Shown here piece after piece: positions 1 through 8,995 of a DNA stretch of 64,000 nucleotides. The stretch is from Actinomycetes bacterium (GTDB lineage: Bacteria; Actinomycetota; Actinomycetes; Actinomycetales; Microbacteriaceae). Positions within the stretch are counted from its first letter, which is position 1. Every line of letters starts with the position of its first letter. The stretch lies in contig JAKOTS010000095.1 of assembly GCA_029777095.1 (NCBI GenBank), positions 1 through 64,000 of the forward strand. Direction: 5' to 3'. Position numbers and translations under genes: made by a program. Below the pieces are notes generated by a model. The model worked only from the letters and a program-made list of their open reading frames with translations, had not been told where the DNA came from and searched no databases.

Positions 1-209
1 TTCTCGGCGAAAGCGGCGAACTCGTGGTCGCCGCCCGACTCCTCGAGCGCCCGCTCGAACTCTTCGAGGTAGACGTCGCTGATCCGCTTGAAGAACATCA
101 ACGGGAAGATGTAGGCCTTGAAGTCAGCCTGGTCGATGCTGCCGCGGAGAAGGTCGGCGGCGCGCGCGAGGTACTGCTCCAGCTCGGTCAGCGTGAGCCG
201 CTCCGTCAT
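1..209 (-). CDS. hsdM: Type I restriction-modification N-6 DNA methylase HsdM, N-terminal part (runs off left edge of window)
   Basis: Reverse-strand translation MTERLTLTELEQYLARAADLLRGSIDQADFKAYIFPLMFFKRISDVYLEEFERALEES resembles the HsdM N-terminal domain; ATG at 209 overlaps the stop of the upstream ORF. Confidence 0.8.
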   Translation of the reverse strand, partial: MTERLTLTELEQYLARAADLLRGSIDQADFKAYIFPLMFFKRISDVYLEEFERALEESGGDHEFAAFAE

Positions 210-2164
210 CGGGTGGTTCCTTCGGTGGTGTTGCTGGTCAGGGAAGCACCATGACGGACAGCATTGAGGATTGCTGTCGTCAGGCTATCGGCGGCCTCGG
301 CGGCTTGCTTCGCGAGTCGCTTCGCTTCGCGTGCTTTCTCGATGGTGGCGTGAATGGCTCGCTGCTCCGCCAGTGGCGGAATGGGAATCTCGATCTCTCG
401 CACTGGGATGCGCTGGACGGCGGTGCCTGCGGCGAAGCGCGAGTTCCACTCGCCAGCGAGAACGTCGGCAAGATAGTTGGGATCCAGCTTCGTGTGATCG
501 ACGATCCGAATGCGGGAGATGCTCCCGACAGGAAGGTGGCCGCCTTCGTCATCGACGATCGCTCGGACCTTGTCCACGGTTGTCAGCAGCACATCCCCGG
601 GCTGTGTGAGTGCGCCCTGTTCGTCGGGCGCGGTGGAGGTGACTGGTGCCAACTGGCGGGTCCGGACCGCGGTGGCGTCGACTCGCCGATCCTCGAGCTC
701 GGGGTCACCCTGTCTCGGCGGTCGCGCAGGGGCCACTTCGATTGCGCCCGCTTCGACGAGCGCCGCGACAGTCAGCACCGGAGGCTCGCCGGGGATGTGC
801 GGCGGTTCCAAGTACCGCACTGTGGCGGGCAGATCGGTGGACGCCTGGAGTAGCAGGGTGGACGCCCGATCGAAGTCCTCGACCAGTCGCGCGCTGTCGA
901 CCTCTTCTGCCAGCATCCATCGCGCGGGACTGAGATCGGCGTTTCCGGCTGCCAGTTCGTCAATGGGCACGCGCGCGTGAGGCACGCCAACGAGCGAAGA
1001 TTCGTCTGTGAGCCACTCGGCGACGTCTGCCTCAGGCGCTTCGACCTTCGACGCATCGACGAGGAGCACGGTCCCGCGAGCAGATGGCTCCGACTCGCCA
1101 AGAACCCACAGCACCGGTGCGATAGACGTCTGCGGCAGCATCTTGCCGGTGAGGGCCACGACAGCTCGTACCCATCCGCCGAGCAGAAGGTTTCTCCGGA
1201 TCTTCGCCTCTGCGCCGCCGCGGAAGAGTGTTCCGGGCGACGTGAGGACGTAGCCGACACCGCCCGGCGCGAGGTGCGCCACCACATGCTGCAGCCAGTA
1301 CGAGTCGCCACTGGAGCGCGGCGGGATCCCGAATCGCAGGCGCGGGTCGAGCAGGGTGGTCTCGGGGTCCACACGCAGCCCATACGGAGGCTCGGCGATG
1401 ATCACGTCCGCGCGCAGGTCGGGATCAGGGTCGTTCCGGAGCACATCGGTGATTCGCAGCTCGAGGTCTACGCCACGCAACGCTGCGCGGCCGAGGGCGA
1501 TCTCCGCGGCGGTGGCGTTGATCTCGTTACCGACGAGGCGATCTGGCGTTGCCCCCATGTCGAGGGCTTGCAACAGCGCGACGCCGATGCCGCACGCGGG
1601 GTCATACAAGGTTCCACCATCGACATCAGCCGCCAGGGATGCGAGCAAAGTGCTGGTGCGTGATCCCACGAATCCGGTCTCGCCACCCGCCTTGCCGAGA
1701 GCGCGGGACGTGCGTTCGAGGAGTCCGTCGATCGCCGCGGGAAGATCCGCTCGCGGGATAGTCTCGAGCGCATCGCGCAGCTCGTCCAGTGATCGTTGAC
1801 TGACGTTGCGTGACGCGAGCGAGGGTCGTCCGTCGACGAACTCGCCCGCGGTACGGAGGAAGAGTTCGCCGAAGTCATGCACGTCGACATGCCCCCGGAA
1901 GAGGTTCGCGACTCCCCAGAGGCGTGCCTCCCATGCCCTCGTGCTCGAGTCCGCGGAATTACCCGGCTTTCGCTTCTCAGGATGAGCCGTGAGCCAGGCC
2001 TCAATATCCTTCGCGGCGAAGAGCGGCTTGCTAGCAGTGCCCTCCGTAGGCTCCGGAAAGTCGCTCATTCGCTTGCGCCAGTTGCTGACAGCGGCGCGCG
2101 AGACGCCGGCAAGGTCGGCGATGTCGCTGGGGGCGAGAAGCCCTTCATGCGCCGGCATGCTCAT
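206..2164 (-). CDS. N-6 DNA methylase-like protein with N-terminal HTH and C-terminal HsdS-like target recognition domain
   Basis: N-term SDIADLAGVSRAAVSNWRKR (HTH); DPACGIGVALLQAL (SAM motif I); EPPYG in motif IV position; C-term IPPLAEQRAIHATIEKAREAKRLAKQ typical of HsdS. Confidence 0.8.
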   Translation of the reverse strand: MSMPAHEGLLAPSDIADLAGVSRAAVSNWRKRMSDFPEPTEGTASKPLFAAKDIEAWLTAHPEKRKPGNSADSSTRAWEARLWGVANLFRGHVDVHDFGELFLRTAGEFVDGRPSLASRNVSQRSLDELRDALETIPRADLPAAIDGLLERTSRALGKAGGETGFVGSRTSTLLASLAADVDGGTLYDPACGIGVALLQALDMGATPDRLVGNEINATAAEIALGRAALRGVDLELRITDVLRNDPDPDLRADVIIAEPPYGLRVDPETTLLDPRLRFGIPPRSSGDSYWLQHVVAHLAPGGVGYVLTSPGTLFRGGAEAKIRRNLLLGGWVRAVVALTGKMLPQTSIAPVLWVLGESEPSARGTVLLVDASKVEAPEADVAEWLTDESSLVGVPHARVPIDELAAGNADLSPARWMLAEEVDSARLVEDFDRASTLLLQASTDLPATVRYLEPPHIPGEPPVLTVAALVEAGAIEVAPARPPRQGDPELEDRRVDATAVRTRQLAPVTSTAPDEQGALTQPGDVLLTTVDKVRAIVDDEGGHLPVGSISRIRIVDHTKLDPNYLADVLAGEWNSRFAAGTAVQRIPVREIEIPIPPLAEQRAIHATIEKAREAKRLAKQAAEAADSLTTAILNAVRHGASLTSNTTEGTTR

Positions 2165-2676
2165 GCTGCCTCCATGAATGCACTCGGGTCGAAGTCGATG
2201 TGAAGAACGCTCTTGGCTGCCATTCGAAGGCGGCGCGAACAGGCATCCGGTCGCGACGCCACCGTGACGTCGATGCCACTCGTCATGGCCAATCGCGAGA
2301 TGGCGTCGGTGAAGATCCCATCGCCGGACACGAGAACAAGCTCAGCAAACCTCTCCCCGACGCATTCGCTCTCGAGGACATCGAGGAGTTCCAGATCGGC
2401 GCCGTCGACTCCGCTTCGGAACTTGAGGCGGTGAGGGCCCGCCCACTCGAAGCCGACGATGCCGACACTGAAGCGCCCACACGCCAGCACAAGCTGGTCG
2501 TCGACGCGAGGGCTGACGACCGCCTCGATCGCGGACTGGGCCGCGCGAACTTGGGTTGCCATTGAGATTCCACCTCCCACGATGTTCTCGATGTCTCCGA
2601 GGACGAGGCGACGGTTGCGCGCCTTCGTGAATGTGTACATGCTATCAGCCATTCTACTTGTGAATCGGATCCCCAC
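2161..2676 (-). CDS. NYN (PIN-like) domain protein, putative nuclease
   Basis: GDIENIVGGG, GADLELLD and VSGDGIFTDAI motifs; 4-bp overlap with downstream methylase-like ORF. Confidence 0.7.
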   Translation of the reverse strand: MGIRFTSRMADSMYTFTKARNRRLVLGDIENIVGGGISMATQVRAAQSAIEAVVSPRVDDQLVLACGRFSVGIVGFEWAGPHRLKFRSGVDGADLELLDVLESECVGERFAELVLVSGDGIFTDAISRLAMTSGIDVTVASRPDACSRRLRMAAKSVLHIDFDPSAFMEAA

Positions 2677-2726
2677 TCTCTGCTCGGGGCTGGACTCACT
2701 GTAGGGCAGATCATGTGTATTCGCAA

Positions 2727-2741
2727 GTGAATCAGATTCAC
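2727..2741. promoter_or_regulatory. Perfect inverted repeat GTGAATC-A-GATTCAC, candidate operator upstream of the NYN/R-M operon
   Basis: Read directly from sequence; related half-site GTGAATCGGAT nearby at about 2660. Confidence 0.55.
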
Positions 2742-2753
2742 ATGGCTACTAGC

Positions 2754-2773
2754 CAGTGTGACTATTCACACTG
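2754..2773. promoter_or_regulatory. Perfect inverted repeat CAGTGTGA-CTAT-TCACACTG, candidate operator or terminator between two minus-strand operons
   Basis: Read directly from sequence. Confidence 0.5.
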
Positions 2774-2791
2774 CGCCCAAGGGTTCGCGTG

Positions 2792-3517
2792 CTATTCCTC
2801 GTCCAGGACGATGCCGAGTCGCTCCGCGACTTCAGAGAGCGGCGTACTCGGCCCCGCCGCCGTCCGTTCGCGAACGATGGCCGCGATCTCCTCTTCCTCG
2901 CGGCGGAGATCTTCGAGCCATGCGTTGACGAGGGTCATGGGGATTGGCGCGAACCCGAAGGCGTCAACGCCGATATGGAACTGGTGCTCGACAGGACCGT
3001 TCTCGCGGTCATGGGTGTGCCCATGAAGTAGCGGGAGCCCTTCGTCGACGGGTCGATGTATGGGGTGGCGATCCTGTCCCTGGGTGTCTCCGGAGTAGGG
3101 GTAGTGCGAAGCGAGCAGTCTGCTTCCCGCGCGCGTGCCGGACACGACTTCGGGGAGCATTGTCCAGCCCGCGTCTTCATACAGTGGCGTGAACCTCTCG
3201 ATGGCACGCTTGGATTGCGTCGCGGGCGAGACTCGGTCGTGGTTGCCGGGAACGAGGAAGCGGTGTCCATGCAGCTGCGCCGTCAGTGGGAGTGATTCGG
3301 CGATCGGACCGAGCGCGAGATCACCAAGGTGCAGCACGATGTCGTCGGGCGCAACGGTCTCGTTCCAGCGGCGAATCAGCTCGTCATCCATCTCCTCCAC
3401 GCTGGTGAATGGACGGCCGGCGAGTTCGATGATGCGCGCATGGCTGAAGTGCGTGTCCGAGGTGATGAAGTCGACCTGATCGAAGTCGAACGCGGGGTAG
3501 TCAGGCATCGTCCACAT
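2792..3517 (-). CDS. Calcineurin-like metallophosphoesterase
   Basis: TSDTHFSH, HLGDLALG, VPGNHDR, HGHTHD motifs. Confidence 0.85.
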   Translation of the reverse strand: MWTMPDYPAFDFDQVDFITSDTHFSHARIIELAGRPFTSVEEMDDELIRRWNETVAPDDIVLHLGDLALGPIAESLPLTAQLHGHRFLVPGNHDRVSPATQSKRAIERFTPLYEDAGWTMLPEVVSGTRAGSRLLASHYPYSGDTQGQDRHPIHRPVDEGLPLLHGHTHDRENGPVEHQFHIGVDAFGFAPIPMTLVNAWLEDLRREEEEIAAIVRERTAAGPSTPLSEVAERLGIVLDEE

Positions 3518-3926
3518 CGCCGTCCATGTCGAAGGCGCGCAGCAGTATGCGTTCCCCCTCAGTCATGGGCTCGGGCGGGAGAGCGGCCGCCTCACGGTGA
3601 AGCTGCTCGAGCAGTCCCTCAATCTCATCGCGGTGCTCGTCGCGCCATGCGCGCAGCGCGGGATCGCGGAGGAGGCCCGACTCCTCACTGCCTTCGTAGC
3701 CGAGAAGGAGTTCTGAATCGACCACTATCGCCAGGACGCCAGCGTCGACGGTGCTGTTTGTGCGCAGAATCGCGATCCGGGTGGGCGCGTCGAATCCCGA
3801 GACATCCACGCGGTATCGCTGGATGTCGCCGTACTCGGTCGGCTCAGTCTTGATGTAGGTCACGGCGACGGAACGTCCGCCGACAAACACCTCGTGCATG
3901 TCCCCTCCTTGAACAGAACCGGCCAC
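3501..3926 (-). CDS. Hypothetical protein, overlaps the metallophosphoesterase ORF
   Basis: ORF with operon-like overlap; no family recognised. Confidence 0.55.
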   Translation of the reverse strand: MAGSVQGGDMHEVFVGGRSVAVTYIKTEPTEYGDIQRYRVDVSGFDAPTRIAILRTNSTVDAGVLAIVVDSELLLGYEGSEESGLLRDPALRAWRDEHRDEIEGLLEQLHREAAALPPEPMTEGERILLRAFDMDGDVDDA

Positions 3927-3927
3927 T

Positions 3928-4323
3928 CTACTCGGATCCAGCGGTGCTGCGGAGCGCCGCTGGATCGATGCGCCCGGGCCTCACGATGTCGTCGTGCCCC
4001 GGGATGAACGAGATCGTGCCGAGGCGGCTCCAATAGCTGATGAGCCAGCGGTGAAGGAGGTCGAGCTGCTCGTGGCGCTGGAGCAGAGTCCGATTGGGAT
4101 CCTCGATCGCGTCATCCCAGTCGTCGACCTCGAAGACCGCGCCGATCAGTTCTGCACACGTTGGCCCGGTACCGTACGAGTCCCACCACGCGCGAGTCAG
4201 GAAGCCGGCTTGGTTCGCCGTCGCGGTACCTCCCGGCTCGTCGATCGTTCCGAGGAGCGCACCGAAGTAGGGATCCTCGACCGCGGTCGCGAATGACTCG
4301 TAGTGATCCTCACCGACGCTCAT
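3928..4323 (-). CDS. Hypothetical protein
   Basis: ORF in tight operon with following genes; no family recognised. Confidence 0.5.
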   Translation of the reverse strand: MSVGEDHYESFATAVEDPYFGALLGTIDEPGGTATANQAGFLTRAWWDSYGTGPTCAELIGAVFEVDDWDDAIEDPNRTLLQRHEQLDLLHRWLISYWSRLGTISFIPGHDDIVRPGRIDPAALRSTAGSE

Positions 4324-4379
4324 AGAGGAAGGATGCCATACCGATTAGGCGGGCGCCGCAAGGTTGGTGACGGCGTCGT

Positions 4380-4733
4380 CTACCGCGTGGCAGTTGCGGG
4401 TTCCCACTCGATCGTGAAGGTTCCAGCTGCACGCGCGTCGGCTTCGGCTTCGAGCCGCAACGCGTATTCCCATGTCGGGTGCACCGCGCGCTGGTAGATC
4501 CTGATCCGATCCGCCGTGACTTCGTCTGTGCGGCGAACGAGCCCCAGCTGCTTCAGCCGCTTGAAGAGCGCGTGAATCGTACTTGCAGGTAGCCCCGTCG
4601 CGGAGGAAATCGACGGCGTGGAAAACCGTCCGTCGGAGGACCTGGCGATCTCGGCCATGACCGCGAGCATGTGGTTGCTGCCGAAGGCCAGCTTCGACAT
4701 CTCCTCGCTCTGCTCGTTCGTCACGGTCGACAC
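4380..4733 (-). CDS. Winged-helix transcriptional regulator
   Basis: FSTPSISSATGLPASTIHALFKRLKQLGLVRR wHTH; divergent from tnsA. Confidence 0.65.
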   Translation of the reverse strand: MSTVTNEQSEEMSKLAFGSNHMLAVMAEIARSSDGRFSTPSISSATGLPASTIHALFKRLKQLGLVRRTDEVTADRIRIYQRAVHPTWEYALRLEAEADARAAGTFTIEWEPATATR

Positions 4734-4839
4734 GGCCCCATTTTCTCACGTGGTGTGCGCCCAGGTCGGAGCGGAATACGTGTCTTCCTGCGAAGCGGGA
4801 GACCAGACCTCCGGTGGGAGCAACAGCTTGTTATCTATC

Positions 4840-4860
4840 TGACGTACACAGTAAACGTCA
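4840..4860. promoter_or_regulatory. Inverted repeat TGACGT-N9-ACGTCA in the wHTH/tnsA divergent intergenic region
   Basis: Read directly from sequence. Confidence 0.45.
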
Positions 4861-4895
4861 CATTCACTACTCGCACGTGAGCCGTGGGATACCCG

Positions 4896-4911
4896 CCCGA
4901 CCGATGTCGGG
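4896..4911. promoter_or_regulatory. Inverted repeat CCCGAC-CGAT-GTCGGG in the wHTH/tnsA divergent intergenic region
   Basis: Read directly from sequence. Confidence 0.45.
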
Positions 4912-5003
4912 AAGCCCGCGTGTCGCGAGCCGGACCGGACCAATTGTGCCTACATTTATGAATCAAGAAACAAGACTCCGTAGTCACGAATTTTGAGGAC
5001 ACG

Positions 5004-5726
5004 ATGGAACCGACCCGTCCGCGCTACACGCTGAGGGGCGAGGGCGACCAACTCGAGGGCGGACTCCTGCACGCCCTCGACGCCCGTGATGTCTTCGCGG
5101 CCGAGCCGCGACGAACGTTCCGCTGGCACCGCGGCCAGCGCCACTATCCCGGTCGGTACTGGTCGGCGACGACCGGGAGCTTTGTCGGCTACGAGAGCCG
5201 GTTGGAGCTCGCTGCGCTGCTGCTCGAGGACTTCGACCAGCGCGTTGTCCGGATCGCGTCGCAGCCGTTCGAGCTGATCGCCGATCGTGACGGTGTGCAG
5301 CGAAGCTACGTCCCGGACTACATGATCGAGCACCGCGACCAGCGCTTCACGGTCATCGAGGTCAAACCCAGACGCCGGCTTGAGGACCCTGAGATCGGGG
5401 GTGCACTCGAGTGGGCCGGCGAGGTCATCCGGTCGCGCGGTTGGGCGTATCGGATCGTCACCGAGCCCGACGCGGCGCTCCTCTCGAACGTCCGCTTCCT
5501 CGCCGGCTACCGACGCGTGTGGCCGTTCCCGCCCGGTGTAGTCGATGCCGTGGCGGCGTCGGCTGCCGGGGCGCGCACGCTCGGCGAGGCATTCCGAACG
5601 GCTGGGGCCGCGCTCGACGATCTGCCGTCCGGGCGAGCCATTGTGCTCCACCTGCTCTGGTGTCACTCGATCCACTGCGACCTGACATCCATCCTCGCCA
5701 ACGACACCGCCCTGGAGACTCCGTGA
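5004..5726 (+). CDS. tnsA: TnsA-like endonuclease of Tn7-like transposon
   Basis: FVGYESRLELAALLLEDFDQRVVRIASQPF...YVPDYMI...FTVIEVKPRR (E / PDY / EVKP signature of TnsA endonuclease); first gene of tns operon. Confidence 0.85.
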   Translation: MEPTRPRYTLRGEGDQLEGGLLHALDARDVFAAEPRRTFRWHRGQRHYPGRYWSATTGSFVGYESRLELAALLLEDFDQRVVRIASQPFELIADRDGVQRSYVPDYMIEHRDQRFTVIEVKPRRRLEDPEIGGALEWAGEVIRSRGWAYRIVTEPDAALLSNVRFLAGYRRVWPFPPGVVDAVAASAAGARTLGEAFRTAGAALDDLPSGRAIVLHLLWCHSIHCDLTSILANDTALETP

Positions 5727-7840
5727 GCAACACCTTCGACATCCGCGTCGGCAGCAGCGTCTCGTACGACGGCTGCTTGTGCACCGTCATCGAGATCGCC
5801 GGTGACGCCGTCGTGCTGGTCGACGGCTCGAAGAAGACCCGGCGCGTGCGACTTGTCGAGCTCCTCCGCGACGCAGTCAACGCGTTCGGATTGCCCGCTG
5901 AAGAAGCCGTGCTCACACCGCTGGCACTCATCTGGGCGGACGCGACGGAGGCGCAGCGGGATGAGGCGCGCAGGAAGGCGGGACACATTCGCGAGATGCG
6001 CACCGGATTCGTGTCGGGGCTGCCGACACTCGCTCTGCCGCACGAGCCCCGACCGGAGTACGACCCGAAGCTGACCACTATCCACGAACGTCGCCGCGCC
6101 AAGGCCGCTGAGCTTGGCCTCAATCCGAAGACCCTCAAACGCTGGGAGAACCGCTTCGATGAGGGCGAGGAACTCGCTCTGCTGGACTTCCGGAAGACCT
6201 TCTGGACGCCGGCGCTCTCCGGCCTCGATCCGCGCTGGGTCGACATGTGCCGACGCGTCGTTGAGGAGAACGTGCGCGGGGCCCGACGCACTGTCACGAC
6301 CACGCTCGCGATCGTGTTGGCGAGGGTCAAGCGCGAGTATCCGGACGCCGAGGTGCGGATACCGTCCGAGTCCACCGCGCGTGACGCCGTCGCCGAACTC
6401 ACCCGCGGGAAGGGCACGTTCGGCGCCAGCATGCGCGCGCAACGATCCATCGAGACGCGCCCTCCCGTGCCATACGGACGCTTGGTCGCCACGCGACCGG
6501 GTGAGTACGTGGTCCTCGACACGACACCGCTCAACGTCTTCGGCGTCGCGCCGATCACCGGCAAATGGATGCGCGCGGAGCTGACCGTTGCGCTCGACCT
6601 CTACGACAGATCCATCCTCGGGCTGCGCCTCGCCCCTGTCTCGACCAAGGCAGTGGATGTTGCCGGAGTTCTCATGGAGGCGCTTTCGCCTCGCGAGTTG
6701 CCCACCGAGTGGGGCGACCGAGCATCCTGGCCGTTCCACGGGGTGCCGGAGAACATCGTCATCGACGTCGAGAACCTCAAAGCGCTGCGATTCCGTCGCC
6801 CCGGCATCCTCCCAGAGACGATCATCATCGACCACGGCAAGCCGTTCATGTCGATTCACGTCGCGAGCGTGTGCCAGAGGCTCGGGATCTCTATTCAGCC
6901 CGCGCACGTCTACACCGGCACCGACAAGGCATGGGTCGAGAGATGGTTCCGAACGATCGACGAGATGCTGCAGGAACTCCCCGGCTACAAGGGCAAGGAC
7001 ATCGCCTCCCGCGGCGAGGCCCCGGAGAGCGAGGCGGTCTACACGATCCCGCAGCTCGAGCAGATCATCCGCGAGTGGATCGCGACCGTCTACCACCTGC
7101 GCCCCCACGGTGGACTGGTCGACTCGCAGCTACCCGCGGCGAAGATGAGCCCGGCGCAGAAGTTCGAACAGGGCGTGGCGGTGGCCGGACGCATCCGCGT
7201 GCCGGCGAACCCGAACCTGCTGCTCGAGATGCTCCCGGTCGTCAAGCGCAAGTTCAACCACTACGGCGTCGAGGTCGGCACGCTCCGCTACAACGGCGAC
7301 ATCGTCGGGAAGTACTACGACCGGTCGCGCGCGATGGCCAAAGACAAGCGGAAGTGGCAGTTCTCGGTCAATCCCGACGACTTCTCACAGATCTACTTCA
7401 ACGACCCCGACGACAACTCCTGGCACGTCCTGCGCTGGGAGCATGCGCCGAAGGTCCCCGTGCCGTTCAGCTTCGACGCTCTCGAGTACGCCAAGGGCAT
7501 CGCTCTCGACCGTCGCAACGGCGTGGATGTGTCTGAAGCGCTCGGCCAGCTGCTGGAACGCTGGGGCGCCGGTCGGGCGAGCACTCCGGCTGAGAAGCGC
7601 ATCAGCGCCCGGCTCGCCGCTCAACTCGCGGAGACCTCCGAGGGGCCCGACAGCCCGTTCTTCCCGCACATCGCCAAGCAGATCGCGCAGCAGGTCGGTG
7701 GACCTGACCTGAGCGACGAGCTCGGGCTGGTCTCTGTAACGCCACCGCTGGTCAGCGACGACCAAGACCGGCTCGCGCTCAGCGCAGACCCGCTCGTCGA
7801 CGACGATCTCGACGACTTCGACCTCTTGGAGGACCTGTGA
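5723..7840 (+). CDS. tnsB: TnsB/MuA-like DDE transposase (GTG start overlapping tnsA stop)
   Basis: VVLDTTPLNVFG ... IIIDHGKPFMS ... KAWVERWFRTIDEML (D-D-E integrase core) and Mu-type C-terminal region. Confidence 0.9.
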   Translation: MSNTFDIRVGSSVSYDGCLCTVIEIAGDAVVLVDGSKKTRRVRLVELLRDAVNAFGLPAEEAVLTPLALIWADATEAQRDEARRKAGHIREMRTGFVSGLPTLALPHEPRPEYDPKLTTIHERRRAKAAELGLNPKTLKRWENRFDEGEELALLDFRKTFWTPALSGLDPRWVDMCRRVVEENVRGARRTVTTTLAIVLARVKREYPDAEVRIPSESTARDAVAELTRGKGTFGASMRAQRSIETRPPVPYGRLVATRPGEYVVLDTTPLNVFGVAPITGKWMRAELTVALDLYDRSILGLRLAPVSTKAVDVAGVLMEALSPRELPTEWGDRASWPFHGVPENIVIDVENLKALRFRRPGILPETIIIDHGKPFMSIHVASVCQRLGISIQPAHVYTGTDKAWVERWFRTIDEMLQELPGYKGKDIASRGEAPESEAVYTIPQLEQIIREWIATVYHLRPHGGLVDSQLPAAKMSPAQKFEQGVAVAGRIRVPANPNLLLEMLPVVKRKFNHYGVEVGTLRYNGDIVGKYYDRSRAMAKDKRKWQFSVNPDDFSQIYFNDPDDNSWHVLRWEHAPKVPVPFSFDALEYAKGIALDRRNGVDVSEALGQLLERWGAGRASTPAEKRISARLAAQLAETSEGPDSPFFPHIAKQIAQQVGGPDLSDELGLVSVTPPLVSDDQDRLALSADPLVDDDLDDFDLLEDL

Positions 7841-8958
7841 TTCTGCCCCTGGAACGCGACGAGCTTCTCTCTCGATGGGAGGGCTGGCGGCACTTCGCCG
7901 AGGACCCCGCACTGGAGAAGCCGCAGAGCCTGTCCGCCAAGCAGATCGACAAGCTCGGTGAGGACGATCGCGTCGCCTACGACTACTACCGCGAGCGGTA
8001 CCACGCGAACTTCCTGGTGACGACTCCGCAGGTCAAGCGGCTCAACGTGCGCTTGTGGGACCTTCTCGACGCCAACCAGCAAGGTCCTTCGCGGGTGAAG
8101 GGTGCGGCGATTGTCGACTCGCCGCCCGGACTGGGGAAGACCACCGCTGTCGACGCGTTCGGCAGAGCGTTTCACCGCCGTCAGATCCTGCGTCACGGGA
8201 AGGACTTCGACGACGGGCAGACCCTGCACATCCCGGTGTGTCACGTCGCCTTCAAAGGAAACACGAACACGCGTGCCCTGAACGAAGCCATCCTGAACTT
8301 CTACAATCACCCGTCCGCTGAAGCGGCGGAGACTCGCCATCTGCGGAACCGCAACCTGGCCGCTCTCGCGGCGGAGTCAGTGCGCCGCCACGGCACGCGG
8401 CTGATCATCGTCGACGACGTGCACTTCCTGAAGATCCACACCGATGAGGGGGAGGCGGTGGCCAACGAGCTGAAGTGGCTCGCCAACGAGTACCCCGCCA
8501 CCTTCCTGTTCACCGGTGTCAACATGACCGCGACCGGGCTTCTCAGCGAAAGCAAGACGAGCAAGAACCTCGCGATGTCGCAGATCGCTCGGCGATGGAC
8601 CAGGCTCACTCTGCCGCCGTTCGAACACCCCGTCGGCGAGCACCGTAAGACGTGGCTCTCGCTACTCGGCACGATCGAAACCCATCTTGTGCTCGCCAAT
8701 GCTCGACCGCGGATGTTGCGCGAGGAGGCGGACTATCTCTACGAACGCTCCACCGGCATGATCGGCTCGCTCTTCAAGCTGATCACTCTCGGAGCGGTGC
8801 ACGCGATGCGCGACGGAACCGAAGAACTTACCCGGGAAGTGCTCGACGAGATCGACATCGACGTCGCAGCCGAAGAGGCTCGCGAGGTCGTCGCGAAGGA
8901 GCTCGAGGAGAAGAAGAACGCCTCTGCGAAGCGGAAGAAGCCGCGAGCTGCGGCATGA
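7837..8958 (+). CDS. tnsC: TnsC/TniB-like AAA+ ATPase
   Basis: Walker A VDSPPGLGKTTAV, Walker B LIIVDDVHFL; overlaps tnsB stop. Confidence 0.9.
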   Translation: MILPLERDELLSRWEGWRHFAEDPALEKPQSLSAKQIDKLGEDDRVAYDYYRERYHANFLVTTPQVKRLNVRLWDLLDANQQGPSRVKGAAIVDSPPGLGKTTAVDAFGRAFHRRQILRHGKDFDDGQTLHIPVCHVAFKGNTNTRALNEAILNFYNHPSAEAAETRHLRNRNLAALAAESVRRHGTRLIIVDDVHFLKIHTDEGEAVANELKWLANEYPATFLFTGVNMTATGLLSESKTSKNLAMSQIARRWTRLTLPPFEHPVGEHRKTWLSLLGTIETHLVLANARPRMLREEADYLYERSTGMIGSLFKLITLGAVHAMRDGTEELTREVLDEIDIDVAAEEAREVVAKELEEKKNASAKRKKPRAAA

Positions 8959-8995
8959 CCCGGACGATCGGCATCCGCGGCAACGAGGTTGGAGC

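Noticed and set aside
4734-5003. Clear Tn7-like end immediately upstream of tnsA
   Set aside because: No convincing inverted copies of the 19.7-kb GGACATTT motif; only unrelated palindromes were found, so the left boundary is left open.
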